This document shows, piece by piece, positions 22,455 through 33,398 of a stretch of DNA of 55,997 bases. Position numbers and translations under genes: made by a program. Source of the DNA: Mesotaenium endlicherianum (Eukaryota; Streptophyta; Zygnematophyceae; Zygnematales; Mesotaeniaceae); assembly GCA_009602735.1 (NCBI GenBank), contig WELA01010915.1, positions 1-55,997 on the forward strand, given 5' to 3'. The notes under the pieces were generated by a model. The model worked only from the letters and a program-made list of their open reading frames with translations, was not told where the DNA came from and searched no databases. How positions within the stretch are numbered: the stretch's first letter is position 1; each line of letters opens with the position of its first letter.

Positions 22455-24150
22455 CTAGGGGGTTGTTCTTGGGGCTTCAGGATCAGGAGACGAAGATCTG
22501 GACCTAGATCTGGACAGCCCTCTAGGTCTGTCAGCTGGCCTTCTAAAGAACCCCGTTTGTTCTAGAGTTGGACCTCGAGGAGAACAAAGGATGGTAGCCT
22601 GCTCTTCAACCACTTGAGTGTTGATCCTCACATAGACAGGCATTCCAGTAGGATGCTGAAATACATTGGCAAGAGGTACATGTTCCTGAGCGAAGGGGGC
22701 GGCTGGCATACCTCTGGCCACCCCGCGTGTCCCTCTCCTGGCACCCCTGTCCTCTGGGGATTTCTGCCTGTGTCTGCTGCCAAGTACAGTCAGATCAGCT
22801 TCTTCCCCTGCTTGGGCAGGTGGACTGGGGGAGCGAGTGCGGGGTCCAGTTGCCTCCATGACCGGGATCACGTTCCATACACCTGATCTTGGTTCCTTAA
22901 GGAGTGCCCCTGCCTGCCCCTGGGTCTCTTGAGTACCAGCTCCTGATGCTTCTCCTCTGCCTTGTTCTTCTTGCTCATCCTCCTCATCCTCCTCCTCTGA
23001 GAGAGTAGGAGTCTCGTCCACTAAGTCATCCTGCTCCCTGGTAGACATGGAGTAGTCTACTGACCTCCCTTTCTTAGGGCGCGCTGGGGGTTGCTTGGCC
23101 TTCAGCCTCCTGATATCTATCCGGCCTGCATTCTTCGCCCATCTGACGAAGGCATGCTTTTCCTTAGAGAAGTAGTCTCTCCCCCTCCTCCTGTGCTCTT
23201 TGGTCTCTGCATTCATATTGCTCAGGCAGCCATTCAGCTTGGGATCCCAATGGGCAATGTGAGGTGGTAGGATGAGGTAGCCGTCTAGGCCATAGTGGAA
23301 ATCGTCTGGTTGGGCTCGGTCACACTCCTGCTTTTTGTTTGTGACGGTCATCCACCTCCAGTCCGTTGGCTGCTGGTAGTACTGGGGTCCATGCTCAGCC
23401 TTCCTCAGTTTACATGGGAACCAGTGGGGAGAGAACATCTGCTGTCTTGCTTCCCTGGCCAAGTACTTCCAGCTCCTTCTCTCAACTTCGTTGTAAGCTG
23501 GCAATAGTGTGAGGTAGAATACCGTATCCTTAAAGCTATCGGGCCGCATGCTCACCATCCTAATGAGTCTTTGATCTTCCACTATTCCCGGTATTGGGAC
23601 TGGCTTGTTCTCTGAATCATCGGCGAGGTACCGGGCCTGCTCTGCTGTATAGCCCACCATCTTGGCATAATCCTCGTAGAGGACCACACCAGTGTGTGTC
23701 TCAATGTACCTATCCAGTGATGCAGTTCCTTCCCTCTGTAGCAGTGTTGTCTGTTCCAGCTTGTTGATCTCCTGGGCTGCCAGCAATGCTTCCTTCAGGT
23801 TATCAAATTTTTGGCCACCCACCACAGTATACCTGTAAGTGGCCAAGCTCTTCTGCCTGTCCGCTTCAGCCTTTTTCCTTCTCTCCTCCTCTGCCGCTGG
23901 CGCTTCTTCTTGTTGTTTCTTCTGTCTCTCCTCCTCAGCTTTCCTCAGGTTTTCCGCTTCCTGATCCTTCTTCCTCTGTGCCTCTTCTGCCGCCTCCTGT
24001 TGTTTGCGGACCCTTTCTTGTTCTCTCCTGGTGAGGGACGTGGCCGCCAGCTCCTTCTGNGGCCGCCAGCTCCTTCTGGCATTGCTCAATTGTCCTCCAG
24101 GCTTCTTCTGCCTTGCGCTTTCTGTCCCCCTTTTGTGTGGTGGGAGCCAT
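22455..24150 (-). CDS. Extra ORF of B2, downstream of pol, unknown function
   Basis: About 560 codons in sense with pol, in the position where retroviruses carry env, but with no signal peptide or membrane segment that I can see. The N-terminal 100 residues are a charged Glu/Lys/Arg/Gln-rich stretch likely to form a coiled coil. A compact middle (about 130-350) is rich in aromatic residues (for example KYLAREARQQMFSPHWF, WRWMTVTNKKQ, ILPPHIAHWDPKLNG). The C-terminus is acidic, then Pro-rich, ending in SRSRSRSSSP. The nominal frame starts at 24200, but the single N at 24060 lies between two 18-base copies; collapsing them joins this frame to an upstream one starting MAPTTQKG at 24150, which I take as the real start. 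No family recognised. Confidence 0.7.
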
Positions 24151-24539
24151 TCTGCACATGCAACCAGGGCACAAGTTAGTGGGATATCGCCCTTTGTCAT
24201 AGGAGTTGCAGGAAGGAAGGAAGTTCGTATTAATATGGTATATTCGTTCCTGTTTACCTTACAGGGTGATTGCTAGGAGTTGACGTAGTTGCGGTGCGCT
24301 AGACATAAACGTATGAATGTGTTTCCAGGTGTGTTAAGTGATGTATTGCTGTGCCCTCTTTCCTTCAGCCAAAGGTGCTTTATGTGGGCCAGGCTGTCCA
24401 CTCTGTCACTATGCTCACTCTTAGGATTCACATAACTGTGCCTTTCTCGCTCTCGCACACTAACTGTCATAGATTTTTCCCTCCAACTTAAATGGAGACA
24501 GGACCTCCTGTCACTTTCTCGTGTCAACTGAAATGACTG
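24151..24539 (-). other. B2 spacer between pol and extra ORF, with second polypurine-tract-like sequence
   Basis: No coding frame seen. At 24478-24490 the minus strand carries TAAGTTGGAGGGA, an exact copy of the 13 bases next to the 3' LTR. It lies about 50 bp after the chromodomain stop, the place where the tract of an ordinary chromovirus would be. Confidence 0.65.
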
Positions 24540-26198
24540 TTAGGGAGGTGCTCCAGCCGCCCGAAGGTGGAACCGTTTCAACGCCCCTTTGGCATTAGTC
24601 AAATGGTCTTTAAATTCCCAAGTGTCCCCAGAGGCATCGTAAACCTTCCACCGAATGAGATACTTCATGACATATTTGGACGATCGACGGATCGAGCGCA
24701 CGTCTAAAATCTCTTCAACCTCATATTCGTTTGTGTCGCCGTCCCTGACAGCGGGGACCGGTCCCGGTTGGACAGGGAACCGACCTGTGAACAGTGTATC
24801 CCCTTTGATTTATGGTTCCAGGAAGGAGACATTAAAGACCGGATGACCCTTGTATTCGGCTGACATGTTCAGTTTGTAAGCATTCTGACCGACACGGTGC
24901 ACCACCAAATATGGACCGACCCAGACAGGGCCAAGCTGTTTCTTGACCACACCGGGGAGGTACAGGTGTTGAGAATGCTGTTTCACCAAATCGCCTTTAG
25001 AAAAGGTCAATTCTTGACAGTGTTGATTAGCGTGCTTTTGTTGGTTTTCTTGGGCTTTATGCAGGTTCTGCTGAACTTCAGACAGGGTGTCAGCATACTC
25101 CTGAGTTAACTGGAGGGAGACCGGATTGTCAATCCCGTCAAGGTGGGTTAAAGACTCCCCTAGCACATCTAAAGGAGACTTAGGAACTCAACCCAGGCTG
25201 AGTTCAAAAGGAGTCTTGCCCGTTGACGCGTGCACCGCACTGTTGACCGCAAACTGAATTTGAGGCAACAGGTCATCCCAATTATTTAATTTTTGGTTAA
25301 TATATGCTCTCAGCACCTCCTACAGAACTCGGTTAGTTCTTTCAATCTGCCCATCAGTCTGATGGTGGCTAGCTGTAATGAGCAGCTGTTTGACTCCCAT
25401 TAAACTCATTAAAGCTCTCCAAAACTTAGAGGTAAATTTTGAGTCTCTGTCTGAGATGATATTAGAGGGAAGCCCATATTGGCATACTACATGGTTATAG
25501 AACTGTCTCGCTGTTTCGAGTCCAGTCACTTTGACAGTTGTGGGGATAAAAATGACCATTTTTGTCAGTTTATCCACGACTACCAGTATTGAATCATGCC
25601 CATTGGCAGTTCTTGGTAGTGTGACCACCCAGTCCATGGATATGGTTTCCCAGCGTCCAGCTGGGATGGGAAGTGGTTGCAAGAGACCTCCCGGTGGTGT
25701 GTGCCTAGACTTATATCTTTGACACTGATCACAGGACTTCACATATTTCAAGACCTCCCGGGGCAACCCCTCCAAATGATAATGTTTTGCCAGTTTGCCA
25801 ACAGTTTTGGCCTGCCCCAAATGACCACCCAGTAAACTGTCATGCGCTTGACTCAGTAAGAGAGACCTTATTTCCAAGTTATTAGGAATGACCAGCTTCA
25901 GCCTGCCTGAAGTGGTTTCAATCACCCAGACCCCTGCTTTAAGCCGGTACCCGAGTGCAGTAGCACGACACACACCAGTAGTGGGGCTGGGCTCAAATAT
26001 TGGGTCAGAAAAGTAGGCTTTCCTAAGTTGTTCAAGGAAGGACTTTTTCACCTTTAGTGAAGTGAGTGCACACAGGACTTTATCTACAGCATGCTGACTA
26101 AAGTTCCATTCTTGCAAGTCAGGTCTTCTAGGGAGTGCATCAGCAGGATTCAACTTCCCTGGTTTGTAGTCGATCTGGACTTGGAACTGCTCCAGCAT
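24540..26198 (-). pseudogene. B2 integrase with GPY motif and chromodomain, several stops
   Basis: 26198-25320 encodes the RNase H tail (KLNPADALPRR), the H2C2 finger (HDSLLGGH ... CDQC) and the integrase core with all three acidic residues (SMDWVV, IISDRDSKF, DGQIER). A TAG at 25320 follows NRVL. The frame continues with a TGA near 25190, then 25166-24810 with the GPY motif (WVGPYLVVHRVGQNAYKL). TAA at 24810-24812 follows NVSFLEP, and the same frame then gives a chromodomain (YVMKYLIRWKVYDASGDTW) ending at 24540. The nonsense codons are the only reason the frame is not continuous. Confidence 0.88.
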
Positions 26199-27636
26199 CT
26201 GGCTCCAGCGGTTCTCCCTCCTTGACAGCTTGGACTTCTTCTAAATGTGAGTCAGAGCTAGATGATCTGTAATCACCTTAAGAGCTTTACCATGTAAGTA
26301 TGCTCTCCACTGTTTGAGCACATGAATGATAGCTAGCAGCTCTTTATCATGCACGGAGTAATTAATCTCCGCTGGATTGAATTTCATAGACTCGTACAGC
26401 ACAGGGTGCCACTCCTACCGTACCTTACCATCCTTTGTGGTTTTGTCAGCAGGCTGCAACATAATAGCACCCATGGCAAAGTCAGAGGCATCCGTGACCA
26501 TCTGCACCGGTTTGCTGGGGTCATACACGGCTAGCACTGGGGCAGAACAAAGGGCATCCTTAAGGGTCTGGAAGGCAGCCTGCTGCTCTTCCCCCCGCAA
26601 ATACCCTATGTCTTTCTTAGTAAGGTCAGTCAGTTTACTGGCCTTTGTGGAATAATTCTCAATTAATCTCCTATAGTAGTTAGCCAACCCGAGGAAGGAT
26701 CTAACTTCAGAGACCGACAGTGGTACTGGCCAGTCCCTTATGGTCTGGACTTTCTTAGGATCCACACTGATGCCCTCTTTACTGACAACGTAGCCTAAGA
26801 ATTCAATACTTTCCTTAAAGAAATCACACTTGCTCATTTTAGCATATAACTGATTTCTTCTCAAAGTGTCCATGACTGTCTTTAAGTGTGCAGCGTGCTG
26901 AGGTTCATCTTTAGAGAAAATTGAAATATCATCTAGGAAAACTTCCAAAAATTTATCCAAATAAGGCCTGAATATGTCATTCATAGCATCCATGAAGGTC
27001 GCAGGAGCATTAGTCAGTCCAAATGGCATCACGTTGAACTCATAGTGTCCATAGCGTGTGCGGAAGGCAGTCTTGTGTTCATCCCCTTCAGCAATTCTGA
27101 TTTGATGATAACCACTCTTGAGATCTATCTTACTGAACACCTTAGTACCGGACAGGGTATCAAACAAGTCCTCAATTCTGGGTAAGGCATACTTGTTCTT
27201 TATTGTAATTTTGTTCAGAGCTCTGTAATCCACACACATCCGCATACTGCCATCCTTTTTGCTTAACAAGTAGGATGGGTGCGCCATAAGGTGATTTACT
27301 GGGAGAAATATAACCATTTTCCTCAAGCTCTGCAATCTGTGTTTTCAACTCTTTGCTCTCCACATAAGACAAGCCATACGTGCGTTGCCAGGGTGGCTGA
27401 CTCCCAGGTAATAAATCAATCCTATGATCTACTTCCCTCTTAGGTGGTAGTCCCGGAGGCATATTAAAAACATCCGTGTACTCAGCAACAATTTTTGCAG
27501 CAGTAGGGTGCTCCGGAGGGCTTACCTTTTTCTCAACCACTTCTTCAGGTTGAGGAGGTACCTCTCTTAGCAACAGACAGAACATTCTGTCTTCCTTCTG
27601 GTTCCAGCTTTTGACGAACTCCATTGCATTCAGCAA
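26199..27636 (-). pseudogene. B2 reverse transcriptase and RNase H
   Basis: 27636-27172 and 27335-26415 together cover [28 protein letters not shown], then after a one-base shift near 27255 [35 protein letters not shown] and FLDDISIFS (catalytic DD kept). The RNase H start [11 protein letters not shown] keeps its Asp. TAG codons at 26415-26417 and 26241-26243 interrupt RNase H; B1 has CAG at both equivalent positions (2342-2344 and 2168-2170). Confidence 0.9.
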
Positions 27637-27806
27637 CTTGCATCCTTATGGAAGCCTCTTCTTTTCCTTCATGTGCCATCCACACAGGACAAGAGGAAGA
27701 GCACTGGTGGGTGCCAAGTCAGTCTGCCCATCACTGGCTCCTCTCACTTTAACTGTACCTCTGCTCCAACACACTTCAGCTTGATGTCTATTAAGCCAGG
27801 ACCTGC

Positions 27807-28418
27807 CTAGCACNTAAGCCAAGACCTGCCTAGCACAAGATCATAGAAGCCAGTGTTAAGTACCTCAAATGTAAGCGTTTCGGTTAGAACTGCAATGCCA
27901 GAACCTAACTGGACCTTAATAGGCTTGGTTATAACTCCTCCCGGGATACTTGAGGCATCTCCAAGGAATATTTTTCTATTCCCTTGGGTGACAGTACGCA
28001 GCCTTAGCCGCTTAACTAAGTCCTTATGGATAAAAGTATGTGACGCCCCTCCGTCAACAAATGCCCTCACCTTCCTACCTGCAATCATGCAATGCAGTAT
28101 GATAGGGGGGACTGTCTTTTCCTGACTTTGGCATTGTTCTTCTGACTTAGCATAGAAATGTTGGACATCAGGTGGAACAAGAGCATCCACAGCGTGCACT
28201 CTCTGGATGTCTATATTGCTGATGGTCTCCTTTATCTGTTTGTCAGGCATGCATAGTGAATCCAGTTCAACAGGACCCATAATACCTGCTACGAGGGCAG
28301 CTAGTGACGACTCACTATCTCTAGCATCCTCACAGTCCGTAGACTGGATTACTGACTGTTGCTGTTTTTTAAAGGCTGGTCTTTTCTCTCGACCTTCGGG
28401 AGGTGTTTGTCTGGACAC
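27807..28418 (-). pseudogene. B2 protease region
   Basis: 203 codons containing a retropepsin domain: PIILHCMIAGRKVRAFVDGGASHTF holds the active-site D-G-G-A (Ser/Thr of DSG/DTG replaced by Gly), followed by the FYDLVLGRSWL strand typical of gypsy proteases. The frame appears to break at the single N at 27814, which lies between two 22-base near-copies; this is probably an assembly artefact, since the frame is consistent if one copy is removed. Confidence 0.8.
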
Positions 28419-29789
28419 TGTTCTCTATAGTGACCCAACTGCTGACAATGGTAGCAAATGGATTTTGATGAGGATGGTCTCGGCTTAGTCCTACCACCAC
28501 CTCTTCCACGGCCACCTCGAGAGTAACTACCTCACCCCCTAGACTGTATAGCATTATACTCATACTCGTACGCATCACCCTGATCATCCTCAGCCTGGTC
28601 TCCTCCAATTGCATTGTAGGAACCGTGGGGCTTTTTGACAATCTTAGACACCAAAGCATTACTCTGGCGCTTGTGATTGAACTGCTGCTGATCCCAGGCA
28701 TCAGCATCCTGGATCAAGTCAGCCAGTTCTTCATACTTCTTTTCAGCAGAATGACCAGAGACTTCGGATGTCAAGCCATATTTGAAGTATGCTACCCTAT
28801 ACCGTTCTGGCAAGTCTGGCTGCTTCATCATGTTCTCCTGGAACTTTTGAGCAAACTCAGCAACTGAAGTGGTCTGCTTCAGTGTTATGGAGATCATCGC
28901 ATAGATAGCTTTCTCCTGCTGGTTGATGACATCAAACTTCTCATGCAACTTCTCGACAAACTCTACCCACGTAGGGTCACCGAGTTGCCGAGCCTTCCGC
29001 TCTTCTTTCCAGTACAGCCACCTCTCTGCGGCACTGCCTTTCAGTAGCGCACCAGTGTGCTTGACCTTCTCGAAGTCTTGCAGGTCTGGGTAGTTCTCCA
29101 GCCACTGCTCAACATCCGCGAGAAACTTGATCAGGTAGTATTTCCTATTTCCCTCAAGATCATAGTCCTGGGGAGGTTTCGGCTTGGGCTTACTAGGCCC
29201 TCTACCACCACCACTAGTGGTTTGAGACCCCAGTTGGTCTCTGTCCCGCAGTAGAGACATTATGATTCTTTTGTCCTCCTGTTGGGACTAATACATGGTC
29301 GCCATTTGCGACTGCATTTGAATGAACAATGCTCCCGAGTCTACACTCTGGAGGTGATAGTCTGGCAAATGCAGCAGGAGCATTGGCATCTACTTGCTGA
29401 GTCGTGTCCTCAACAGTCCCTCTCGCTCCTCCAGCAGCAATTCCTGCCGCATTCAGCCGGTCACTTATTTGACCTAGGGGTACATTGAGTTGTACAGCAG
29501 AAGGTGGGTTCAGAACATTGGCCCTGGATGCCATAAGTTCTTCAACCGTGCGCTCGTCAGCGGGCTAACCTTCCCTCTTTGCTGTATCTTCAGCAGCCTT
29601 TGCCAATTGTTCAGCTTCTAATCTGGCTCTCTCCTCCTCAGCTTGCTGTGCTGCGACTGCAGCAATAGCAGCTGCCGCATCTGCAGCCTCTCTAGCTGCA
29701 GTATCTAACACTGCTTTAGAATAGGTACGGGTTCCCGCTACATGGCTTTCCGTTTGGTTTTCTACATTCTCGTTATCCTGGTTCTCCAT
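28390..29789 (-). pseudogene. B2 gag
   Basis: Start MENQDNENVENQ at 29789, then an Ala/Glu-rich helix interrupted by TAG at 29565-29567. 29534-29214 and 29260-28532 carry the capsid domain (YYLIKFLADVEQWLENY, ERWLYWKEERKARQLGDPTWVEFVEKLHEKF) across one frame change. TGA at 28532 splits the RG-rich segment, and the zinc knuckle CYHCQQLGHYREQC (28456-28415) is intact in the same frame. The domain order matches B1. Confidence 0.88.
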
Positions 29790-29842
29790 GTCTCGGGAGT
29801 TTGAGACCTTGTCCTTATTACACAAAGAAGACTGTGATGACA

Positions 29843-29854
29843 GCTCCGATACCA
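29843..29854 (-). other. Primer-binding site of B2
   Basis: The reverse complement is TGGTATCGGAGC, adjacent to the 5' LTR starting at 29856. Same 12 bases as in A, B1 and E. Confidence 0.85.
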
Positions 29855-29855
29855 C

Positions 29856-30574
29856 TGAAATGAATTGACTTACCAAATAGGCAATTAACGATTAATAAAG
29901 ATCTTTATATCAGCGAGTAATCTTTATGGTATTTTCCGTTTACTGGTTAAACGGCGAAGGACAACACACTAGCAGTGTATAATACTCGTAAGTCAAATGC
30001 GAGTAAACTAGCATCAATAATGCAATCAGTAACTCATACATAAGCAAGGTTAGAAGACAGTGCGTATCAATGGCTTCTTGCCTTGGATTCAGAAGTCTCT
30101 CAGTGAGCTGTACAAGAGAGTTGGCCTCGTTTCCGAATGCCGAACTCGAGAGCAATGCCTAGCATATGTACATAGAATGAGTTTACTGTTCAACGGTCAG
30201 TGCGATAGCACCGCCTACCCGGGAGTTAACCACGTTGGTAGGACCTCGGTTAACCAAATCTACCGCCATCTCCCATCATTCCGAATCGCCATCCATCATA
30301 GGGATGTCATCTGGCCATTCATCTAGCATATCACACTTAGATGCATATCGAGGCAGTTCGCTGCTACCGAGAACGGAATTCAGCTGGCTGTCAAAGAATG
30401 TGTCAGCAAGCTGACTTAAGTTGACTTCAGCCTGCTGCTTCCGGCTGAGTCATTAAACTGATATTAAATATAAAGTCGAGCAGACTGATTATTAACTAGA
30501 GTCCAGCAGGCTGAACTTAATTAACTATTATATTTAAATAAATACTATATCTACTAATATACTGATTCATTACA
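29856..30574 (-). repeat. B2 5' LTR
   Basis: 719 bp, running on the plus strand from TGAAATGAATTGAC to ACTGATTCATTACA. Compared with the 3' LTR it has an extra segment near 30462-30490 (ataaagtcgagcagactgat region) that looks like a local duplication of the neighbouring agtccagcaggct sequence. Confidence 0.9.
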
Positions 30575-30671
30575 GCGACTGACGTTGACAACTTCTGCGT
30601 CTGGCCGCGGATTATACTGGAGATACATTGTCGGTGCTTGTGCACAAGTATATCGACGGCTCGACAAGTGT

Positions 30672-30702
30672 TTCGAGTGTGTCCCAACCCGACACACTCG
30701 AA
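30672..30702. repeat. Perfect 12-bp inverted repeat with 7-nt loop
   Basis: TTCGAGTGTGTC pairs with GACACACTCGAA around CCAACCC. It lies 98 bp right of B2 and about 120 bp before a TATA box. It is not followed by a T run, so terminator function is not implied. Confidence 0.85.
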
Positions 30703-30825
30703 GCAGGCAACGGTTTTCTCACATACAACATGTGCGCCAATGGCCGTTCGCCACGTGTATCTTTAAGACTACAAAAAAGCGGGCAGAAAAGAAGGGCACC
30801 GATAATGGACGTGCTCTTCCAAATG

Positions 30826-30835
30826 TATATAAAAG
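30826..30835 (+). promoter_or_regulatory. TATA box, gene unknown
   Basis: TATATAAAAG is a strong plant-type TATA box on the plus strand. No convincing coding region follows within 1 kb, so it may belong to a lost gene or to none. Confidence 0.3.
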
Positions 30836-32457
30836 CGCAAATTTATTAAATAAATCCTGGAGCCATTATAAAGGGAGCCACCTGGGCCCATACCGGCTCC
30901 ACACATGGGCCTACCTATGCTATTCAAATCCACACTGATTAGGTACCTATCACCCACTTACTACGCCGAAGATATCACCCTCCACCAGATTAACATTCAC
31001 TCACCCACTCTTCATGTTGCACATGCCACTCCGCGCTGCCACCAGCTTACTAACACCCAACGCCGATGCCTACAATATATCTCAAAATTGCCACCCGCTT
31101 CTTATCACCCACCACTCATGCCATTGTATCACTACAAGCTGCCTGCACCTTCCTGTCAACCACTGCTTTGGCGCCATACGCGATAGAAAATTGCTTTGAA
31201 CGGCTTACCACCCACTGCCCACGCATAGGGTACCACTCAGAACTACCTGCACCTTCCAATCACAAATGTCCACATGCCCACCATCTCACCCGTAACTACC
31301 GGCTCATTGCCTGATTTGTCTTCATCATTATGCCTTCAAACGTGCGCATTCAGCTGCTCATAAGTTGGATGCCGACTCCCTCTTGCCAGATTGCTTCAGT
31401 GGGTCCACATGAGACTTCCTCCTAGATCGTTGTGGTTGTATTGCTCTGCAGGGGTGGTATTCTATTCTTCCTCCTTGCCAGGCCTGACCACAGCAGAGCA
31501 TCACACCTTCATCAACTGTCCGAGCTGTGCGTACACCTAATGGATGTGGACCTCAAAAGCTGATTTCTTATTCATTTGACGGTGCGAAACTTGCTGGCGG
31601 TGAGGCTGCCCTCTGCCTCTGCATGGGTTGAGAGGATGTTGGCGTTTGCGACGTACGCTTCTCACAACGATCTAGATTCCATGTGATGCCTCTGGATACC
31701 TGCATGCTCTGTGGGGGACGGTAACTTCCTGCACAACATCCCACAAACCAAGTTTAGCGGCTCGGCAAAGTGAGGCAAAAAATAGGAAACAGCGGGGCGC
31801 ATTGGAGACAAAAGCAACGTTGGCTCACTCTTGCGGGGCGGTGAAGCCAGGCCTCCCACTCCCGCACCTGACGCCCCCCCCACAAAGTAACCCAGTGAGG
31901 CACACGCGCAAACTTGTCGTGAAATGCACTCGCGCAAGCACAACGTACATCCACATTAAAAAGGCAACTGCATCCTCCTATTGGTGCTCACCTCTCGGAC
32001 GAGAGAGACGCTGTGTGGAGTGCCCTTCTCGCATTTGCACCGTGCCACGTTGCCAGAGGATTCAGCCTCGCATGCACACGGAAGATGTGCACATCACCTG
32101 TCTCAAAGAGTGAAGATCCATGTTTAGCTCACCATGAGGACAAGGAGACACCACATGTTTCGAATCCGAGCCTGCACAACCACCTCCATGCCTGCCCCAG
32201 TGAGTCTACCCTTCACATACGACTTATGCCCTACAGTGTGCTCGTTAAGTTTGGGTCACACCTGTCGAAGTCGGCAGCGGCGTGCGGTGTGCTGGAATAG
32301 TCGTGAGACCTGTCAAACCTGCGCACCGATCTCTTGACGCACATGGTTTCAAAACAGCCCACAACAGGCCTTGATAATCATGCTGGGATATTCAGGCTCC
32401 TCTCGCACACCCCTGTGCACGGCGTGTAAACGCACCTTGCGCGGTGGCGGTGGCTGA

Positions 32458-33398
32458 TCACGGACCAGGTCCTGCACCACTCTCTGTGGACTGGTCCTCC
32501 TCCTCGCGCACTCCGTCATCACCGTCTAGAAGATACTCGTCCTGGTTTACGCCCTTGTTGCCGCCCTTCCTCCTCTTGTACCACTGCATGCAAAGTGGCC
32601 ACGACGTCCTTGAATTAGCACTCGCCAACGCCCCCCGTCCGCCCATTTGCCCAAATATGTGTTCTGGCACAACACTGCTCACATTTGTCGTGCACGTGTC
32701 CACTGCGGCCTCCATGCTTTCAAGCAGCGTCTTGTGCTCAGCAGTCATGATGCCGTCCTTTAGCCAGTGAAAGGACCATGGAGTGCGCTGCTCGCACACG
32801 TATGTGGCTACCGCCAACCTGGAAGCCTTCTGGAGGAGCATTCTCTCTTTGTCATACCACAGCAACGTGCCTCTGCCCATTTCTGACCAGCATTTTATTT
32901 CACTCCCGATCACTTTCCTTGTGTCCCCCCTTGTCTGCCTGTATTTGGCGTGCAGTTTCTGCGCGCCCTTAAATTCACCACGTGAATGCATGTAAGTGCA
33001 CGAGGGGTTATCGTAACAGGCCTCCATTGGCTCCACGTGTTGCCATTGATGCATGTGTATGTAAACCTTTCTATTTCAACTCATGTCTACTGGCAGGAAA
33101 GATGCCTCGTCGTCAGAATGGGAGTCATGATGCGTTTTTCTTTGACGCCACCTTCACCCGGACAAAGCATCCAGGTAAACCAAGAGTCCATGTATCGACG
33201 ATCTTTCTTGGCCAGCTGCCACTGGCTCATGATCTCGACTGCTCTCTTGTGGCCCTTCTCTGCCATTGTTTTCATCACGATCTCTACGTGCTGCCACCTC
33301 AGGTTCGTCTCGGGCAGCTGGAAGTCCACCTCCAGCTTTTGCTGTGAGTTCCATTGGGCCTTTATGGCCTCCTCCTGCCATTGCACACGTCACGCACG
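32458..33398 (-). CDS. Putative multi-exon gene with trihelix/Myb-SANT-like segment
   Basis: Two minus-strand frames look like exons. The first (about 33374-33087), preceded by a good acceptor (GCAATGGCAG), reads LRWQHVEIVMKTMAEKGHKRAVEIMSQWQLAKKDRR in its middle portion; the spacing of Trp, Gly, Arg, Trp and Lys resembles the trihelix/Myb-SANT-like DNA-binding fold. The second (33054-32458, 198 codons) is aromatic- and charge-rich (KCWSEMGRG, WSFHWLKDG) and ends in an acidic tail. Exon edges are not fixed; the first could donate at CTTG/GTTTAC. I recognise no named family. If real it would be nuclear and DNA-binding. It is one of four gene-like units in the TIR-bounded segment. Confidence 0.4.

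Larger units (their letters stand above)
21650..30574 (-). mobile_element. Ty3/gypsy family B element B2 with extra 3' ORF
   Basis: An 8925-bp minus-strand element: 5' LTR 29856-30574, primer-binding site, gag, protease, RT/RNase H, integrase with chromodomain, an additional ORF (24150-22455), polypurine tract, 3' LTR 21650-22341. Its flanks are GCGAA on the left and GCGAC on the right, a 5-bp target duplication with one mismatch. LTR divergence, including a 28-bp difference, plus many stops in gag and pol show an old insertion. Two single-N assembly joins fall inside it. Confidence 0.9.
30575..32457. other. Cargo-region DNA without a recognised gene
   Basis: Holds a 12-bp perfect hairpin (30672-30702), a TATA box (30826-30835), then about 500 bp of C/A-rich sequence with several short open frames that I do not believe. 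Near 31350-31390 the plus strand reads AHKLDADSLLPD, which may be a scrap of gypsy RNase H tail. Nothing else is supportable. Confidence 0.4.

Noticed and set aside
31350..31390. AHKLDADSLLPD as a gypsy RNase H tail
   Set aside because: Only about twelve residues, with no supporting motifs on either side.
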